Origin: Acidimicrobiia bacterium
Lineage (GTDB): Bacteria > Actinomycetota > Acidimicrobiia > IMCC26256 > JAOSJM01
Length of the DNA: 64,000 nt
Direction of reading: 5' to 3'
NCBI GenBank assembly: GCA_027494165.1
Contig: JAOSJM010000001.1
Span: 1,682,001 to 1,746,000 of the forward strand
Made by a program: the position numbers and the translations under genes
The notes under the pieces: model-generated
What the model was told of the DNA's origin: nothing
Seen by the model: the letters and a program-made list of their open reading frames with translations, nothing else
Database searches by the model: none
Shown: piece after piece, positions 55,251-64,000 of the stretch
Layout: each line of letters starts with the position of its first letter
Position numbering within the stretch: the first letter of the stretch is position 1

Positions 55251-58200
55251 ATGCACCCAGGGACGGGGCCGCGCGAGACGACCCTCGCCGCGCGAGCGGG
55301 CATCGCCGTGCTCGCCGTCCTCCTGGCGCTCCCCCTCCTGTGGCTCGTCGAGAGCGGAACCGGTCCCCGGGCCGACGCCGGAGCCGCGGGCCCGGCTCCC
55401 GAGGACCTCCGGCGCGCGTCCCGCCCCCTCGCGCCACCCCGACGACGGCGACCGGCACCTCATCGTGCGCCTCGGCGACCCCGGTCCCGGTGCGCCGGCC
55501 GGGCGCGTCCTCCTGTCGGGCCCCGGGGAGGAGCGCCGGGCGGACGAGGAGGCCCGGGCCGCCCTCGCGCACGCCACGCGGATCGTGGAGGACCCGGACG
55601 GGTCGGTCTGGGCCGAGCTCGACACGCCCGGCGGGAGCACCACCGTGGCCGCGACCCCGCCCGCCGGGCCGGAGACGTTCTCGGGGGTCCCGGGGATCGT
55701 CGACGCGAAGCGCGTCGACGACGAGCACGTGGCGCTCACGACCACCCTGTCCCCCGAGCAGGTCGCCGCGCTGCCGGGCGTGGCGGCGGTCGACGAGGAC
55801 CCGCTCCTCATGCCCTTCGAGGCCCCCGACGACCCCCTGTTCCCGAGCCTCTGGGGGCTCGAGAACACCGGTGCGAACCCGGGGGCGCCGGCGCCGGTCG
55901 TGGCCGACGCGGACGTCGACGCCTCCGAGGCGTGGCCCCGCGCTCGCGGTGCCGGGTCGGTGGTGGCCGTGGTCGACAACGGCGTCGACCTCGACCACCC
56001 CGACCTGGCCCCGAACCTGTGGCGGAACCCCGGGGAGGTCTGCGGCAACGGCGTGGACGACGACGGCAACGGGTACGCCGACGACTGCCACGGCTGGGAC
56101 TTCCTGCAGGAGGACCCGAGGACCGACGACGGCGCCGACTACTCCCACGGCACCCACGTCGCCGGCACCATCGCGGCGGTGGCCGGCAACGGCCTGGGGG
56201 TGGCGGGGGTCGCCCCCGAGGCCCGCATCATGGCCCTGAAGGTGGGTGACGGCCGGACCTTCCAGCTCTCGACCGCGGTGCGGGCCCTCGACTACGCCGT
56301 CGCCAACGGCGCCACCGTCGTGAACGCCTCCTGGGGCACCTACCCGGGCACCCCCGCGCCGCGGTCTCGGTCCTCGAGGGCGCCATCGAACGGGCCCGGG
56401 CGGCGGGCGTCATCGTGGTCGCCGCGGCGGGGAACTCGGGCGTCGACATCGACGCCGCGCCCACGTACCCGGCCTCCTTCCCCCAGGAGAACGTGATCGC
56501 GGTCGGTGCCTCGACCCCTGCCGACACTCGGGCGTCGTTCTCCAACTGGGGTGCGGCGAGCGTCGAGCTCTTCGCGCCCGGCCTCGCCATCCACAGCACC
56601 GAGGCCGGCGGTGGCTACGGCTACAAGAGCGGCACCTCCATGGCCGCCCCCCACGTGGCGGGCGCCGTGGCCCTGGTCCGGGGAGCCGAGCCGGGCGCCT
56701 CGGCCGCCGCGGTCCGGGACCGGCTGCTCTCGACCGTCGACCGGCCCTCGGGCCTCGCCGGGCTCTCGGCGACCGGAGGGCGGCTCAACACCGGGACGGC
56801 GGCCCGGACCCTCCCGCTCGCCCTCGCCGTCTCCTTCCTCGACTTCCACCGGCTGGCCGCCGACGCCGCCCAGCGGGCCGCGGCGGAGCTGCGGGTCGTC
56901 GACCCGGAGCTGCTGCCGGCAGGCTCCCGCCCCGCGCTCCGGATCACCCTCGCCACGTCCTGGAACGGCAGCCCCTTCGCCGTCGCGGACGAGCCGGTGA
57001 AGGCCACCTTCGCCGGCGGGACCGCCGAGGGGGTCACCGACGAGTCGGGGCGGGTGGTGCTCGCCCCGCCCGGCGGCCTCACCGCTGACGAGCGGGACCT
57101 GCTCCTCGGCCCCGGACTGGTCGTCCCCCTCGAGCTCGACCTCCCGGCCACCACCTACGCCCTGGTCCTCGAGGCTGGTCGACGAGGCGGACCCCGCGGG
57201 GCCGTCCGCCGGCGGCGCGTTCGCGGTGCTCTTCGAGGTCACCCTCACCGCCGACCAGCCCGCGACGCCCCCCACCACGTCGGTCCTGCCGCCGACCACC
57301 GTCCCGACCGGTGGCGGCGGCGGTGGTGGTGGCCCGTGCCCACCAGCCCGCCCGGCGGTGGCGGCGGCGGTGGTGGCGGCGGCGGTGGTGGCGGCGGCAG
57401 CCCCGTGCCCACCAGCCCGCCCGGTGGTGGCGGCGGTGGCGGTGGTGGCGGCGGCGGCAGCCCTGTGCCCACCAGCCCGCCCGGCGGCGGAGCGCCGCCC
57501 ATCACCCGACCGGGCGATGGCGGTGGCGGCGACGCCCACCACCGCGCCGGGCGGTGGCGGTGGGGGCGGTGGCGGTGGGGGCGGTGGGACCGCGCCCACG
57601 AGCCCGACGACGGCCCCCGCGGCAGCGCCCGGCGCCCCGTCGGGGCTCGCGGCCCGGCCCGGTGACCGGAGCGTCTCGCTGAGCTGGGCCGCGCCCGTCT
57701 CGGGGGACGCCCCTCGGGCTACCGCGTCTACCGCGACGGCTCGCTCGTGGCCCAGACCGCGTCGACCTCGACGAAGGTCGGGGCCCTCACGAACGGCCGA
57801 ACCTACGGGTTCCGGGTCACCGCGTACAACGTCCGCGGGGAGGGCCCCCGTCGACGACCGTCGACGCGACCCCGGCAGTCCCGGCGCCGCCCGGGCCCGG
57901 GGGCGGGACCGGCGGCTACTCGGTGAGCCCCTCGAGCGGCCCCGCCTCCGGGGGAACGTCGGTGGCCATCCGGGGTCGGGACCTACCCGCCGGGTCGACC
58001 GTCACCTTCGGCGGCGTCGGGGCACCCGTGTCGGTGGACCTGGCCCCCGGCCTCGTGGTGGTGACCACCCGGGCCCACGCTCCGGGCCCGGTCGACGTGG
58101 TCGTCCGGGGCCGGGACGACACCACGATCGTGATCCCCGGAGGCTTCACGTACCTCGGTGGCTCCACGCCGACGTCGCCACCCGGCGACGGGGGGGCGGA

Positions 58201-58490
58201 GGGGCACCGGCCCTCCCCCACCGCCCCGCCGGGCGGAGGCGGCACCGGCCCGGCACCGACCGTGCCGGGAGGGAGCCCGCCCACCACCGCGCCCGGGGAG
58301 GCCCGCACCGACCACGACCGCCCCCGGCGGTGGAGGGGGCGGCGGCGCCACGACCACCCTCCCGCCGGCCCCACCGGCCGGGCTGCGGCTCGTCCCCCTG
58401 CCGGCGGACCACCCCCTGCACGCGCTCCCCCCGGCCACCTGGCCGTCCCGGGCCTGCCGGACCCCCACCTGCTGGGGCGTCGGGGTCTGA
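55251..58490 (+). CDS. Secreted S8 protease with Gly-rich linkers, FN3 and IPT/TIG domains; multiple frameshifts
   Basis: A second subtilase, about 1,080 residues if intact. The ATG at 55251 gives a signal segment (LAARAGIAVLAVLLALPLLW). After an inhibitor-like propeptide the triad appears: [45 protein letters not shown]. Then come a long poly-Gly region with PVPTSPPGGGG repeats, an FN3 domain (RSVSLSWAAPVSG, NGRTYGFRVTAYNVRGEGP), an IPT/TIG domain (SVSPSSGPASGGTSVAIRGR) and another Gly/Thr/Pro tail ending TCWGVGV. Frame changes occur near 55435, 56360, 57178, 57335, 57530, 57712, 57848 and 58310. The domains resume precisely in neighbouring frames, so indel errors in G/C runs are likely; true decay cannot be excluded. 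Confidence 0.75.
57304..57600 (+). repeat. Low-complexity poly-Gly coding region with PVPTSPP units
   Basis: GGT/GGC runs alternate with three copies of a unit reading CCCGTGCCCACCAGCCCGCC (near 57333, 57412 and 57472; the last two are 60 bp apart and differ by one base). The region encodes flexible Gly linkers between the protease and FN3 domains, and is where two of the frame changes fall. Confidence 0.8.
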
Positions 58491-58614
58491 GCGCGGCGGC
58501 GGGCCGTCGACGGGACAGCACTCCTCAGGCTGCCCTAAGGTTGGGGTCAGCCGGCGCCGCGGGCGAGGATCCCGTGCCCGGCACCACGAGCGCACACGAC
58601 CGGGGGGACGTGCC

Positions 58615-59890
58615 ATGCGGACCGAGGACCTCATCCTGGTGAGCGTCGACGACCACGTCGTCGAACCACCGAACCTCTTCGACCAGCATCTTCCGGCGAA
58701 GTGGAAGGACCGCGCTCCGAGGCTGGTCCACAAGGAGAACGGCACCGACGTCTGGGTCTACGAGGGGATCGAGATCCCCAACATCGGGCTCAACGCGGTC
58801 GCCGGCCGACCACCCGAGGAGTGGGCGATGGACCCCACCTCCTTCGACGAGATGCGCCGCGGCTGCTGGGACGTCGACGAGCGCGTGCGCGACATGAACG
58901 TCAATGGCGTCCTCGGGTCGATGTGCTTCCCCAGCTTCCCGCAGTTCTGCGGGCAGCTCTTCGCCCGATCCGAGGACAAGGAGCTCGGGCTCGCCCTCCT
59001 CCAGGCGTACAACGACTGGCACATCGACGAGTGGTGCGGGTCCCATCCCGGTCGCTTCATCCCCCTCTCGCTCCCACCGCTCTGGGACCCCGAGCTGATG
59101 GCGGCCGAGGTCCGGCGGGTGGCGGAGAAGGGCTGTCACGCGGTCACGTTCTCCGAGAACCCCAACAAGCTCGGCTACCCGAGCCTCCACAGCGACCACT
59201 GGGACCCGTTCTGGACGGCCTGCGCCGACGAGGGCACGGTGATCGCCCTGCACATCGGGTCGTCGTCGCAGCTCGTCATCACCGCCCCCGACGCCCCGAT
59301 GGACGTGCTCATCACGCTCACCCCGATGAACATCGTCCAGGCCGCGGCCGACCTCGTCTGGTCGCCCGTGCTGCGGAAGTTCCCGGGCATCACCTTCGCC
59401 CTGTCGGAGGGCGGGATCGGCTGGATCCCGTACTTCCTCGAGCGGATCGACTACACGTACCAGCGCCACCACTACTGGACCGGCCAGGACATGGGCGACA
59501 CGCTCCCGAGCCAGCTCTTCCGGGAGCACGTGATCACGTGCTACATCGACGACCGCCAGGGCCTGAAGGACCGTCACGACATCGGCGTCGACCTCATCAC
59601 CTGGGAGTGCGACTACCCGCACTCCGACTCGACGTGGCCGCAGTCGCCCGAGCAGATCATGAAGCAGATGGCCGACCTGCCCGACGAGGACATCGACAAG
59701 ATCACGCACCTGCAACGCGATGCGGGTCTTCCAGTACGACCCGTTCCGCCACATCCCCAGGGAGCAGTGCACGGTCGGGGCCCTGCGAGCCCAGGCCACC
59801 GACGTCGACACGTCGCTGCGGAGCATCGGGAAGAAGGCCACCGCCACCGGCGCGGCCGACCTCGGGCGCATGCAGACCGGCGACGACTAG
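58615..59890 (+). CDS. Amidohydrolase-2 family metal-dependent hydrolase; one frameshift
   Basis: An amidohydrolase of about 424 residues. The N-terminal metal motif is LILVSVDDHVVEPPNLFDQH (DxH), with VIALHIGSSSQLVITAPDAP and GIGWIPYFLERIDYTYQRHH central, and LITWECDYPHSDSTWPQSPE at the C-terminus carrying the conserved Asp/His. The frame changes at about 59712; one extra C explains DKITHL followed by NAMRVFQYDPFRHIP. The stop is TAG 59888-59890. The ATG at 58615 follows GGGGGGACG. It is related to the gene at 1623 and likewise lacks a defined substrate; a catabolic role is inferred. Confidence 0.86.
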
Positions 59891-59967
59891 CTGTTCTGCC
59901 CTGTCAGGTTGTTGACGCGGCTGGCGGGTGGTCCGCGAGCGGCGACGGCGAGGAGGAGACCGGCCGG

Positions 59968-60159
59968 TCACCCGGTGCGCGGCACGTGCCGGAGGCGCGG
60001 CACCAGGCCCGCGTGGGCCAGGAGCCTCACGGCCCGCTCCTCGGCGGCGTCGATGACGACGGCGTCGCCCGGATCCCGGTCGACGATGAACGTCACGACG
60101 CAGTCGTCGCACGCACCGGTGCCCTCCATCACGCACTCGCCACAGTCGATCCGCAGCAC
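59968..60159 (-). CDS. Small CxxC-CxxC protein
   Basis: A 63-residue protein with IDCGECVMEGTGACDDCVVT, two CxxC pairs that likely bind zinc or an iron-sulfur centre, followed by IVDRDPGDAVVIDAAEERAV and LLAHAGLVPRLRHVPR. The GTG at 60159 has GGAG nine bases upstream; further upstream sequence is not protein-like. Similar short Cys proteins are common in actinobacteria and have no assigned role. It stands alone downstream of the ars cassette on the same strand. Confidence 0.7.
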   Translation of the reverse strand: MLRIDCGECVMEGTGACDDCVVTFIVDRDPGDAVVIDAAEERAVRLLAHAGLVPRLRHVPRTG

Positions 60160-60330
60160 GCCGCCACGCTCCTCGTGTCCCTGGACCCGTCGGTCTCCCC
60201 CGACCCGTCTCGCCGGGCCGTGTGGGCCGGGGACAGCATGCCGGTGGGGTGTGACACCCATGATGAGGGGGCTCGGCCTCGCGATGGGACGTGGGAGGCC
60301 CCGGGAGGGGCCGGATCGGTCCCAACGCGG

Positions 60331-60362
60331 GACTGACCGAGGGGGCGCCCCCCCGGTCAGTC
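60331..60362 (-). terminator. Strong hairpin terminator of the ars operon, overlapping the arsC stop
   Basis: GACTGACCG (60331-60339) pairs perfectly with CGGTCAGTC (60354-60362), and inner G and C runs extend the stem. The arsC stop codon (60359-60357) lies inside the right arm. No U-tract follows. Confidence 0.7.
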
Positions 60363-60997
60363 CGGCGGGGCCACCGGCACCAGCTCGGCCAGCAGGGCAC
60401 GCACCCGCCGCTCGATCTCGTCACGGATCGGGCGGACGTCCTCGAGGGACTTCCCGCGGGGTCGGCGAGCTCCCAGTCGAGGTAGCGCTTCCCCGGGTAC
60501 ACGGGGCAGGCGTCGCCGCAGCCCATCGTGATGACGACGTCGGCGGCCCGCACGACCTCGTCGGTGAGGGGCTTGGGGAACTCCTTGGAGAGGTCGAGCC
60601 CGACCTCCTCCATCGCCGCCACCACGGCGGGGTTGACCACCTCGGCCGGCGCGCTGCCCGCCGAGCGCACGTGGACGCGCCCGCCGCCGTGGTGGTCGAG
60701 CAGCGCCGCGGCCATCTGGCTCCGCCCGGCGTTGTGCACGCAGACGAACAGCACCTCGGGGACGTCCTTCACGATCCTCCCTTCCGCCTGCGCGAGTGCC
60801 CGGAGGCGCTCGCGTGCGAACCGTTCGACGAGGACGGGCACGTAGTTGGGGATCCGGGCGGTCACGAGCTGGTCGAGCGACTCGCGCAGGAACCGGTCGA
60901 TCGTCTCCGGCCCGTACACGCCGGCGAGCTCCTGGCTCAGGCGGCGCGTCACGGCACGGAGCCGCTCCGCGAGCTCGGCGGCACCGGGCTCGTTCAC
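60357..60997 (-). CDS. arsC: Arsenate reductase (LMW-phosphatase type) with N-terminal three-helix domain; one frameshift
   Basis: Reduces arsenate to arsenite. The N-terminal 75 residues form a helical extension (LRAVTRRLSQELAGVYGPET, ARERLRALAQAEGRIV) known from actinobacterial ArsC as a three-helix bundle. The catalytic domain begins VLFVCVHNAGRSQMAAALLD with the CX5R loop, and later has VITMGCGDACPVYPGKRYLD. The frame breaks at about 60459; one lost G joins ELADPAG to KSLEDVRPIRDEIERRVRAL, giving about 213 residues. It overlaps the aquaporin gene by 4 bp and ends in a strong hairpin. Confidence 0.88.
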
Positions 60998-61704
60998 GGG
61001 CGCGGCTCCTCGCCGTGGGGGACGACCACGTCGGCGGCGGACCGCTCGACGTGGGGGTACAGGACCCGGACGACCCCGAGCGCGATCATCCCCCCGGCGA
61101 GCTGGGCGAGCACAAACGGCGGGACCGATCCGGGCTCGATCCCGGCGAAGGTGTCGCTGAGCGTCCGGGCCACCGTCACCGCGGGGTTGGCGAAGCTCGT
61201 CGACGACGTGAAGAAGTAGGCGCCGGCGACGTAGGCCCCGATCGCGAACGGGGCCAGCCCCGGCCGGCCCGACCGCACCACCCCGAACACGACGAGGACC
61301 AGCCCGAAGGTGGCGACGACCTCGGCCAGCCAGAGGTGGCCACCGGCCCGGGCCGTCGACGACAGCTCGACCGCCGGCAGGTCGAACATGAGGTTGGCCA
61401 CGACCACCCCGAGCGCGCCCCCGGCGACCTGGACGACCACGTACACGGACGCCTCGGTCGAGGTGAGCCCGCCCAGCCAGCGATCCACGAGCGTGACCAC
61501 CGGGTTCAGGTGCGCGCCCGACACCGCCCCCACGGCGAGGATGATCGCCACGAGCGCGACCCCGGTGGCCGTTGCGCTCTCGAGGAGCTGCAGGCCGGTG
61601 TCCCCCGGGCTGAGCCGCTCGGCCGCGATGCCCGATCCGACGACGGCCGCAAGGAGGAGGGCCGTGCCGATCCCCTCGGCCAGGGCACGGCGGGCCAGCA
61701 CCAT
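60994..61704 (-). CDS. Aquaporin-family (AqpS-like) channel of the arsenic cassette
   Basis: A 236-residue MIP-family channel with six helices and the two NPA-type loops: SGAHLNPVVTLVDRWLGG (NPV) and STSFANPAVTVARTLSD (NPA). Lying between arsR and arsC it most resembles the AqpS arrangement, in which a channel rather than an ArsB/Acr3 pump lets arsenite leave the cell down its gradient after ArsC reduction. No pump gene is in the window. The GTG/ATG at 61704 is 5 bp from the arsR stop, so the cassette is one transcript. Confidence 0.88.
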   Translation of the reverse strand: MVLARRALAEGIGTALLLAAVVGSGIAAERLSPGDTGLQLLESATATGVALVAIILAVGAVSGAHLNPVVTLVDRWLGGLTSTEASVYVVVQVAGGALGVVVANLMFDLPAVELSSTARAGGHLWLAEVVATFGLVLVVFGVVRSGRPGLAPFAIGAYVAGAYFFTSSTSFANPAVTVARTLSDTFAGIEPGSVPPFVLAQLAGGMIALGVVRVLYPHVERSAADVVVPHGEEPRP

Positions 61705-61708
61705 CGGA

Positions 61709-62101
61709 TCAGCAGCAGGGCCGGCGGCACGAGGCGCCGCCCGGCGCCGACGCCGCCAGCGACGCGACGTCCCCGGCCAGCGCCGCCAGGGTGTCGGGGC
61801 GGAGCCGGTAGTAGGTCCACTGGCGGTACCGCTCCCCCTCGACGAGCCCCGCCTCGCGCAGCACCCGGAGGTGGTGGCTCACGAGCGGCTGGGAGGCATC
61901 GAGGAGCTCGGTGAGGTGGCAGACGCAGAGCTGCTCGGCGGCGAGGAGCTCGACGATCCTCCAGCGCATCGGCTCGGCGAGCGCCCGCAGCACGTCCGTC
62001 GCCGTGTCCGTCGCTGCATCCGTCGCTGCATCCGTCGCTGCATCAGACGCTGCATCAGACGCTGCATCAGACGCCGTATCGGTCGCTGCATCAGTCGGCA
62101 T
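61709..62101 (-). CDS. arsR: ArsR-family metalloregulator with repeat-encoded N-terminal extension
   Basis: A 130-residue winged-helix repressor. The metal site is AAEQLCVCHLTELL (the ELCVCDL-type As(III) motif), the recognition helix is DASQPLVSHHLRVLREAGLV, and the wing GERYRQWTYYRL. The C-terminus ends SCRRPCC, adding Cys that might bind As. The first 36 residues are (A-A-S/T-D) repeats encoded by 12-bp units and are not part of the fold; translation may instead start at the internal GTG before LRALAEPMRW. A palindrome at 62101 touches the ATG. It controls the aquaporin and arsC genes downstream. Confidence 0.88.
   Translation of the reverse strand: MPTDAATDTASDAASDAASDAATDAATDAATDTATDVLRALAEPMRWRIVELLAAEQLCVCHLTELLDASQPLVSHHLRVLREAGLVEGERYRQWTYYRLRPDTLAALAGDVASLAASAPGGASCRRPCC
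61997..62092 (-). repeat. Eight tandem 12-bp units at the arsR 5' end
   Basis: Eight consecutive units: CGTCGCCGTGTC, CGTCGCTGCATC three times, AGACGCTGCATC twice, AGACGCCGTATC and GGTCGCTGCATC (plus-strand reading). On the coding strand they give Ala-Ala-Thr/Ser-Asp repeats without a stop. The composition is lower in G+C than the surroundings, and the copies are nearly identical, which indicates slippage-type expansion. Confidence 0.9.
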
Positions 62102-62114
62102 TGATATACATCAT
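62101..62114 (-). promoter_or_regulatory. AT-rich palindrome, candidate ArsR operator
   Basis: TTGATATACATCAT contains TGAT-N4-ATCA and is strikingly AT-rich for this genome. It abuts the arsR ATG (62101-62099). On the coding strand it includes TATATC, which could be a -10 element, suggesting a nearly leaderless, autoregulated arsR message. Confidence 0.55.
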
Positions 62115-62182
62115 GGTTGATCCGCGGCCCCGGGGGCAAGCGCGGCTCGGGTCGTCGGGTCGGGTGCGGGGGGCCCGACCGA

Positions 62183-63628
62183 TCAGCGGAGGACGGCCAG
62201 GAGCGTGTCGGCCGACACCGCGAGGGCGCCCTCGCCCTCGGCGTGCTCCCGGACCCAGCGGTCGGAGGACACGACCACCGCCGGGACGTGCGGCGGCAGG
62301 CCCGCGACCTCCCGTACGACGACGGCGTCGGCCTCCTCGCCCGGCGCCGAGAACACGACCCGCACACCGGGCCGGCGGGGGCCGCACGCCTTCCACGTCG
62401 GCTCCGTCGAACACGAGCGTCGTCTCGCACCGGGTCCGCAGGTGGAGCTCGGCCAAGGCCGCGAGGAGGCGCTCGCGCTGCTCCGCCGGGCTCGCCGCCT
62501 CCCAGGCCCGCATCGACACGTTGTAGCCGTCGACGACGAGGACCACGTGCCGAGCGCGCAGCGCCCCCTCGAGCCCTTCCGGGGAGTCGCCGACCAGCCC
62601 GGGGGCACGGGCACCGGGGCCCGGCGGCGCACCTTCGCGGCCGGTGGCCCCCCACCCGGGCCGGCGTCTCCCGACCTCCCGGCCCCGCCGGCCTCCGGAC
62701 GCGGCGACTCGCCCCGGGCCGCCACGAGCGAGCGGGCTCGCTCGGCCACCCCGCCGAGCCCGTCCGCGAGCCGCCGGGCCAGCTCCGCCGCGTCGGTGAG
62801 GGCCTGGAGGTCACGGTGGCGCAGGCCGCTCCCGGGCGCCACGGCCCGCGCCAGCGCCTCGGCCTTGTCGGCCAGCTCCCGCTCGGTGTCGGCCAGCCGC
62901 TGGCGGGTCTCGCGCAGCTCGGCCTCGACCGCTCGCACCCGCTCGGCCTCGCGCCGGGACCGGGCCTCGGCCCGCTCGGTCGCCGCCCGGGCCTGCCCGA
63001 GCTGCCGGTCGGCCTCCTCGGCGTGGCGGCGGGCCGCGTCGGCCGCCCGGGCCGCCTGCTCCTCCCGCTCCCGGCGCGACCGCCGCTCCTGGCGGAGATC
63101 GTCCTCGAGCCGCCCGACCTCGGCCGCGGCATCGCTCGCCGCGTCCTCGGCCCTCCGGCGCGCCTCGTCGAGGGAGGCGAGCCGGGTGCGCAGCGCCTTG
63201 GCGTCGTCGCGCTCCTCCTCGCGCTGGCGGGTCCGCTCGGATTCCGCCCACATCACGCCGAGGCCGAAGGCCCACCCCTCGGGCCTCCCCGCCACGAGCG
63301 CGGAGGCGAGCAGGGGGAGGTCGTCGCGCCGGGCCGACTCCCGGGCCGCGGTGAGGGCCACGCCGGGGCTCCACCCCTCGAGCGCGGCCCGGACCTCGGG
63401 CCGCTCGAGGAACCGCTCGAGGACGCGGCTGCGAAAGACGTCCTCGGTCTCGAGGGCGCTCCGGAGCTGATGGCGGGCGGTGCCGCTGACCATTCCCCGC
63501 TTGCCGAACGAGGCGAGGTTCCGGAGCGGGGCCGGGACCTCGGCCGGCTCGAGCCCGCGCAGCACCTCGCCGGCGGTGTCCAGGAGGGGTACGAGCAGCG
63601 ACTCGGGCAGCGGGGGGACCTCGGTCAC
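62183..63628 (-). CDS. NYN (YacP-like) domain RNase with coiled-coil N-terminus; two frameshifts
   Basis: A protein of about 480 residues. The N-terminal part has ALETEDVFRSRVLERFLERP, then a long Arg/Glu/Ala coiled coil (about 165-300), a Pro/Gly linker and a C-terminal NYN domain: HVVLVVDGYNVSM, TLVFDGADVEG, ADAVVVREVAGLP and AVVVSSDRWVREHAEG with the acidic metal-binding residues. YacP-type NYN proteins are predicted RNases. The frame breaks near 62601 (one lost C) and returns near 62387 (one extra C). The GTG at 63628 is chosen because VTEVPPLPESLLVPLL begins conserved-looking sequence. Divergent from yjbQ. Confidence 0.83.
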   Translation of the reverse strand: MTEVPPLPESLLVPLLDTAGEVLRGLEPAEVPAPLRNLASFGKRGMVSGTARHQLRSALETEDVFRSRVLERFLERPEVRAALEGWSPGVALTAARESARRDDLPLLASALVAGRPEGWAFGLGVMWAESERTRQREEERDDAKALRTRLASLDEARRRAEDAASDAAAEVGRLEDDLRQERRSRREREEQAARAADAARRHAEEADRQLGQARAATERAEARSRREAERVRAVEAELRETRQRLADTERELADKAEALARAVAPGSGLRHRDLQALTDAAELARRLADGLGGVAERARSLVAARGESPRPEAGGAGRSGDAGPGGGPPAAKVRRRAPVPVPPGWSATPRKGSRGRCALGTWSSSSTATTCRCGPGRRRARRSSASASSRPWPSSTCGPGARRRSCSTEPTWKACGPRRPGVRVVFSAPGEEADAVVVREVAGLPPHVPAVVVSSDRWVREHAEGEGALAVSADTLLAVLR

Positions 63629-63735
63629 GCCGCCGCGTTCCTCACCCCGGCTCCCGAGGTGCCACTCGACGCCGCGGCCCCTAGACTGGCCGGCCGGGCC
63701 GCCGACGCCGAGAGGGGCGGCCCGGAAGGGGCCCC

Positions 63736-64000
63736 ATGCAGGCACGCTTCGAAGAGCTGACGCTCGACACGCGCGGCGACGGCGACGTCATCGACGTCAC
63801 GTCGTACGCGCAGAAGGCCATCGACAACGCCGGCCTCTCGGAGGGTCTCTGCACCGTCTTCGTCGCCCACTCCACCTGCGGGATGACGACGATCGAGTTC
63901 GAGCCCGGCTGCAACGCCGACCTCAACCACGTCCTCGAGGCGATCGCGCCCGAGGAGGGTCCCTGGGAGCACAACGAGCGCAACGCCGACACCAACGGGC
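63736..64000 (+). CDS. YjbQ family protein (UPF0047), partial
   Basis: The first 88 residues of a YjbQ/UPF0047 protein, cut by the window end. TSYAQKAIDNAGLSEGLCTV and VAHSTCGMTTIEFEPGCNAD are the family motifs; the His and acidic residues form a metal-binding site. Members have been annotated as secondary thiamine-phosphate synthase because E. coli YjbQ shows weak activity of that kind. The natural function is unclear. The ATG at 63736 follows GGAAGGGG. Confidence 0.88.
   Translation, partial: MQARFEELTLDTRGDGDVIDVTSYAQKAIDNAGLSEGLCTVFVAHSTCGMTTIEFEPGCNADLNHVLEAIAPEEGPWEHNERNADTNG

Noticed and set aside
57245..57505. Proline-rich minus-strand open frame
   Set aside because: It is the reverse complement of the poly-Gly linker DNA; poly-Pro arises automatically and no gene signals are present.
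62091..62546. Separate small gene starting MVLVVDGYNVSM
   Set aside because: It is the NYN domain of the longer gene (62183-63628), read in the frame between two indels; its tail into the arsR region is not conserved-looking.

Overview
This window comes from a very GC-rich actinobacterium (by eye above 70% G+C). An acidimicrobial lineage (class Acidimicrobiia) is the best guess. The reasons are a secreted subtilase carrying tandem '[17 protein letters not shown]'-type repeats, an F420-type LLM oxidoreductase, an actinobacterial SOS box, and a dense set of acyl-CoA, CoA-transferase and thiolase genes like those used by actinobacteria on steroids and other lipids. No rRNA, tRNA, CRISPR array or intact mobile element was seen.

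Layout. 1-4.5 kb: minus-strand operon of a Cys-less thiolase-fold protein, a DUF35 protein, an amidohydrolase and a double-domain CaiB CoA-transferase. 4.7-8.5 kb: secreted subtilase with repeats, then an alpha-methylacyl-CoA racemase-like protein. 8.5-10.4 kb: DUF222-HNH nuclease gene with a TTGACA promoter and embedded LexA box, followed by hairpin repeats. 10.4-12.7 kb: anchored propeller-like protein, AlkA-type glycosylase, lipoprotein. 12.7-19.2 kb: acyl-CoA synthetase and its probable TetR regulator with two matching operators, alkylsulfatase-like hydrolase, lipoate-ligase-family protein, SDR, VIT1-type metal transporter. 19.3-30.9 kb: alcohol dehydrogenase, MBL hydrolase, P450, acyl-CoA dehydrogenases (ACADs), acyl-CoA synthetase, DUF1996 lipoprotein, HpaB/AbfD-family enzyme. 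31-37.4 kb: citrate synthase, secreted alpha/beta hydrolase, operon ACAD-CaiB-DUF35-thiolase. 37.5-43.3 kb: carbohydrate ABC importer with two paralogous binding proteins. 43.4-47.5 kb: hybrid histidine kinase plus REC-GAF-EAL regulator. 47.5-54.5 kb: fused IpdAB-like CoA-transferase, divergent ACAD pair, LLM oxidoreductase, fused EtfB-EtfA. 54.5-60 kb: DoxX protein, second subtilase, amidohydrolase. 60-62.1 kb: arsenic cassette (arsR, aquaporin, arsC). 62.2-64 kb: NYN-domain protein and a truncated YjbQ protein.

How the genes fit together. Most of the window supports CoA-thioester catabolism: activation (two synthetases), racemisation and CoA transfer (three CaiB proteins), dehydrogenation (five ACADs with a fused electron-transfer flavoprotein), retro-aldol or thiolytic cleavage (two thiolase-fold/DUF35 pairs), a ring-opening-type CoA-transferase and citrate synthase. 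A 16-bp inverted repeat, CTGAC-N6-GTCAG and close variants, lies upstream of each ACAD/ETF transcription unit and may define one regulon. It is the most interesting signal here.

Caveat. About twenty genes are split by single-base length changes, mostly a lost G or C in a run of four to six. The interrupted proteins resume exactly in an adjacent frame, so these are probably sequencing errors. Such genes are given here as one CDS over their full span, with the break noted.
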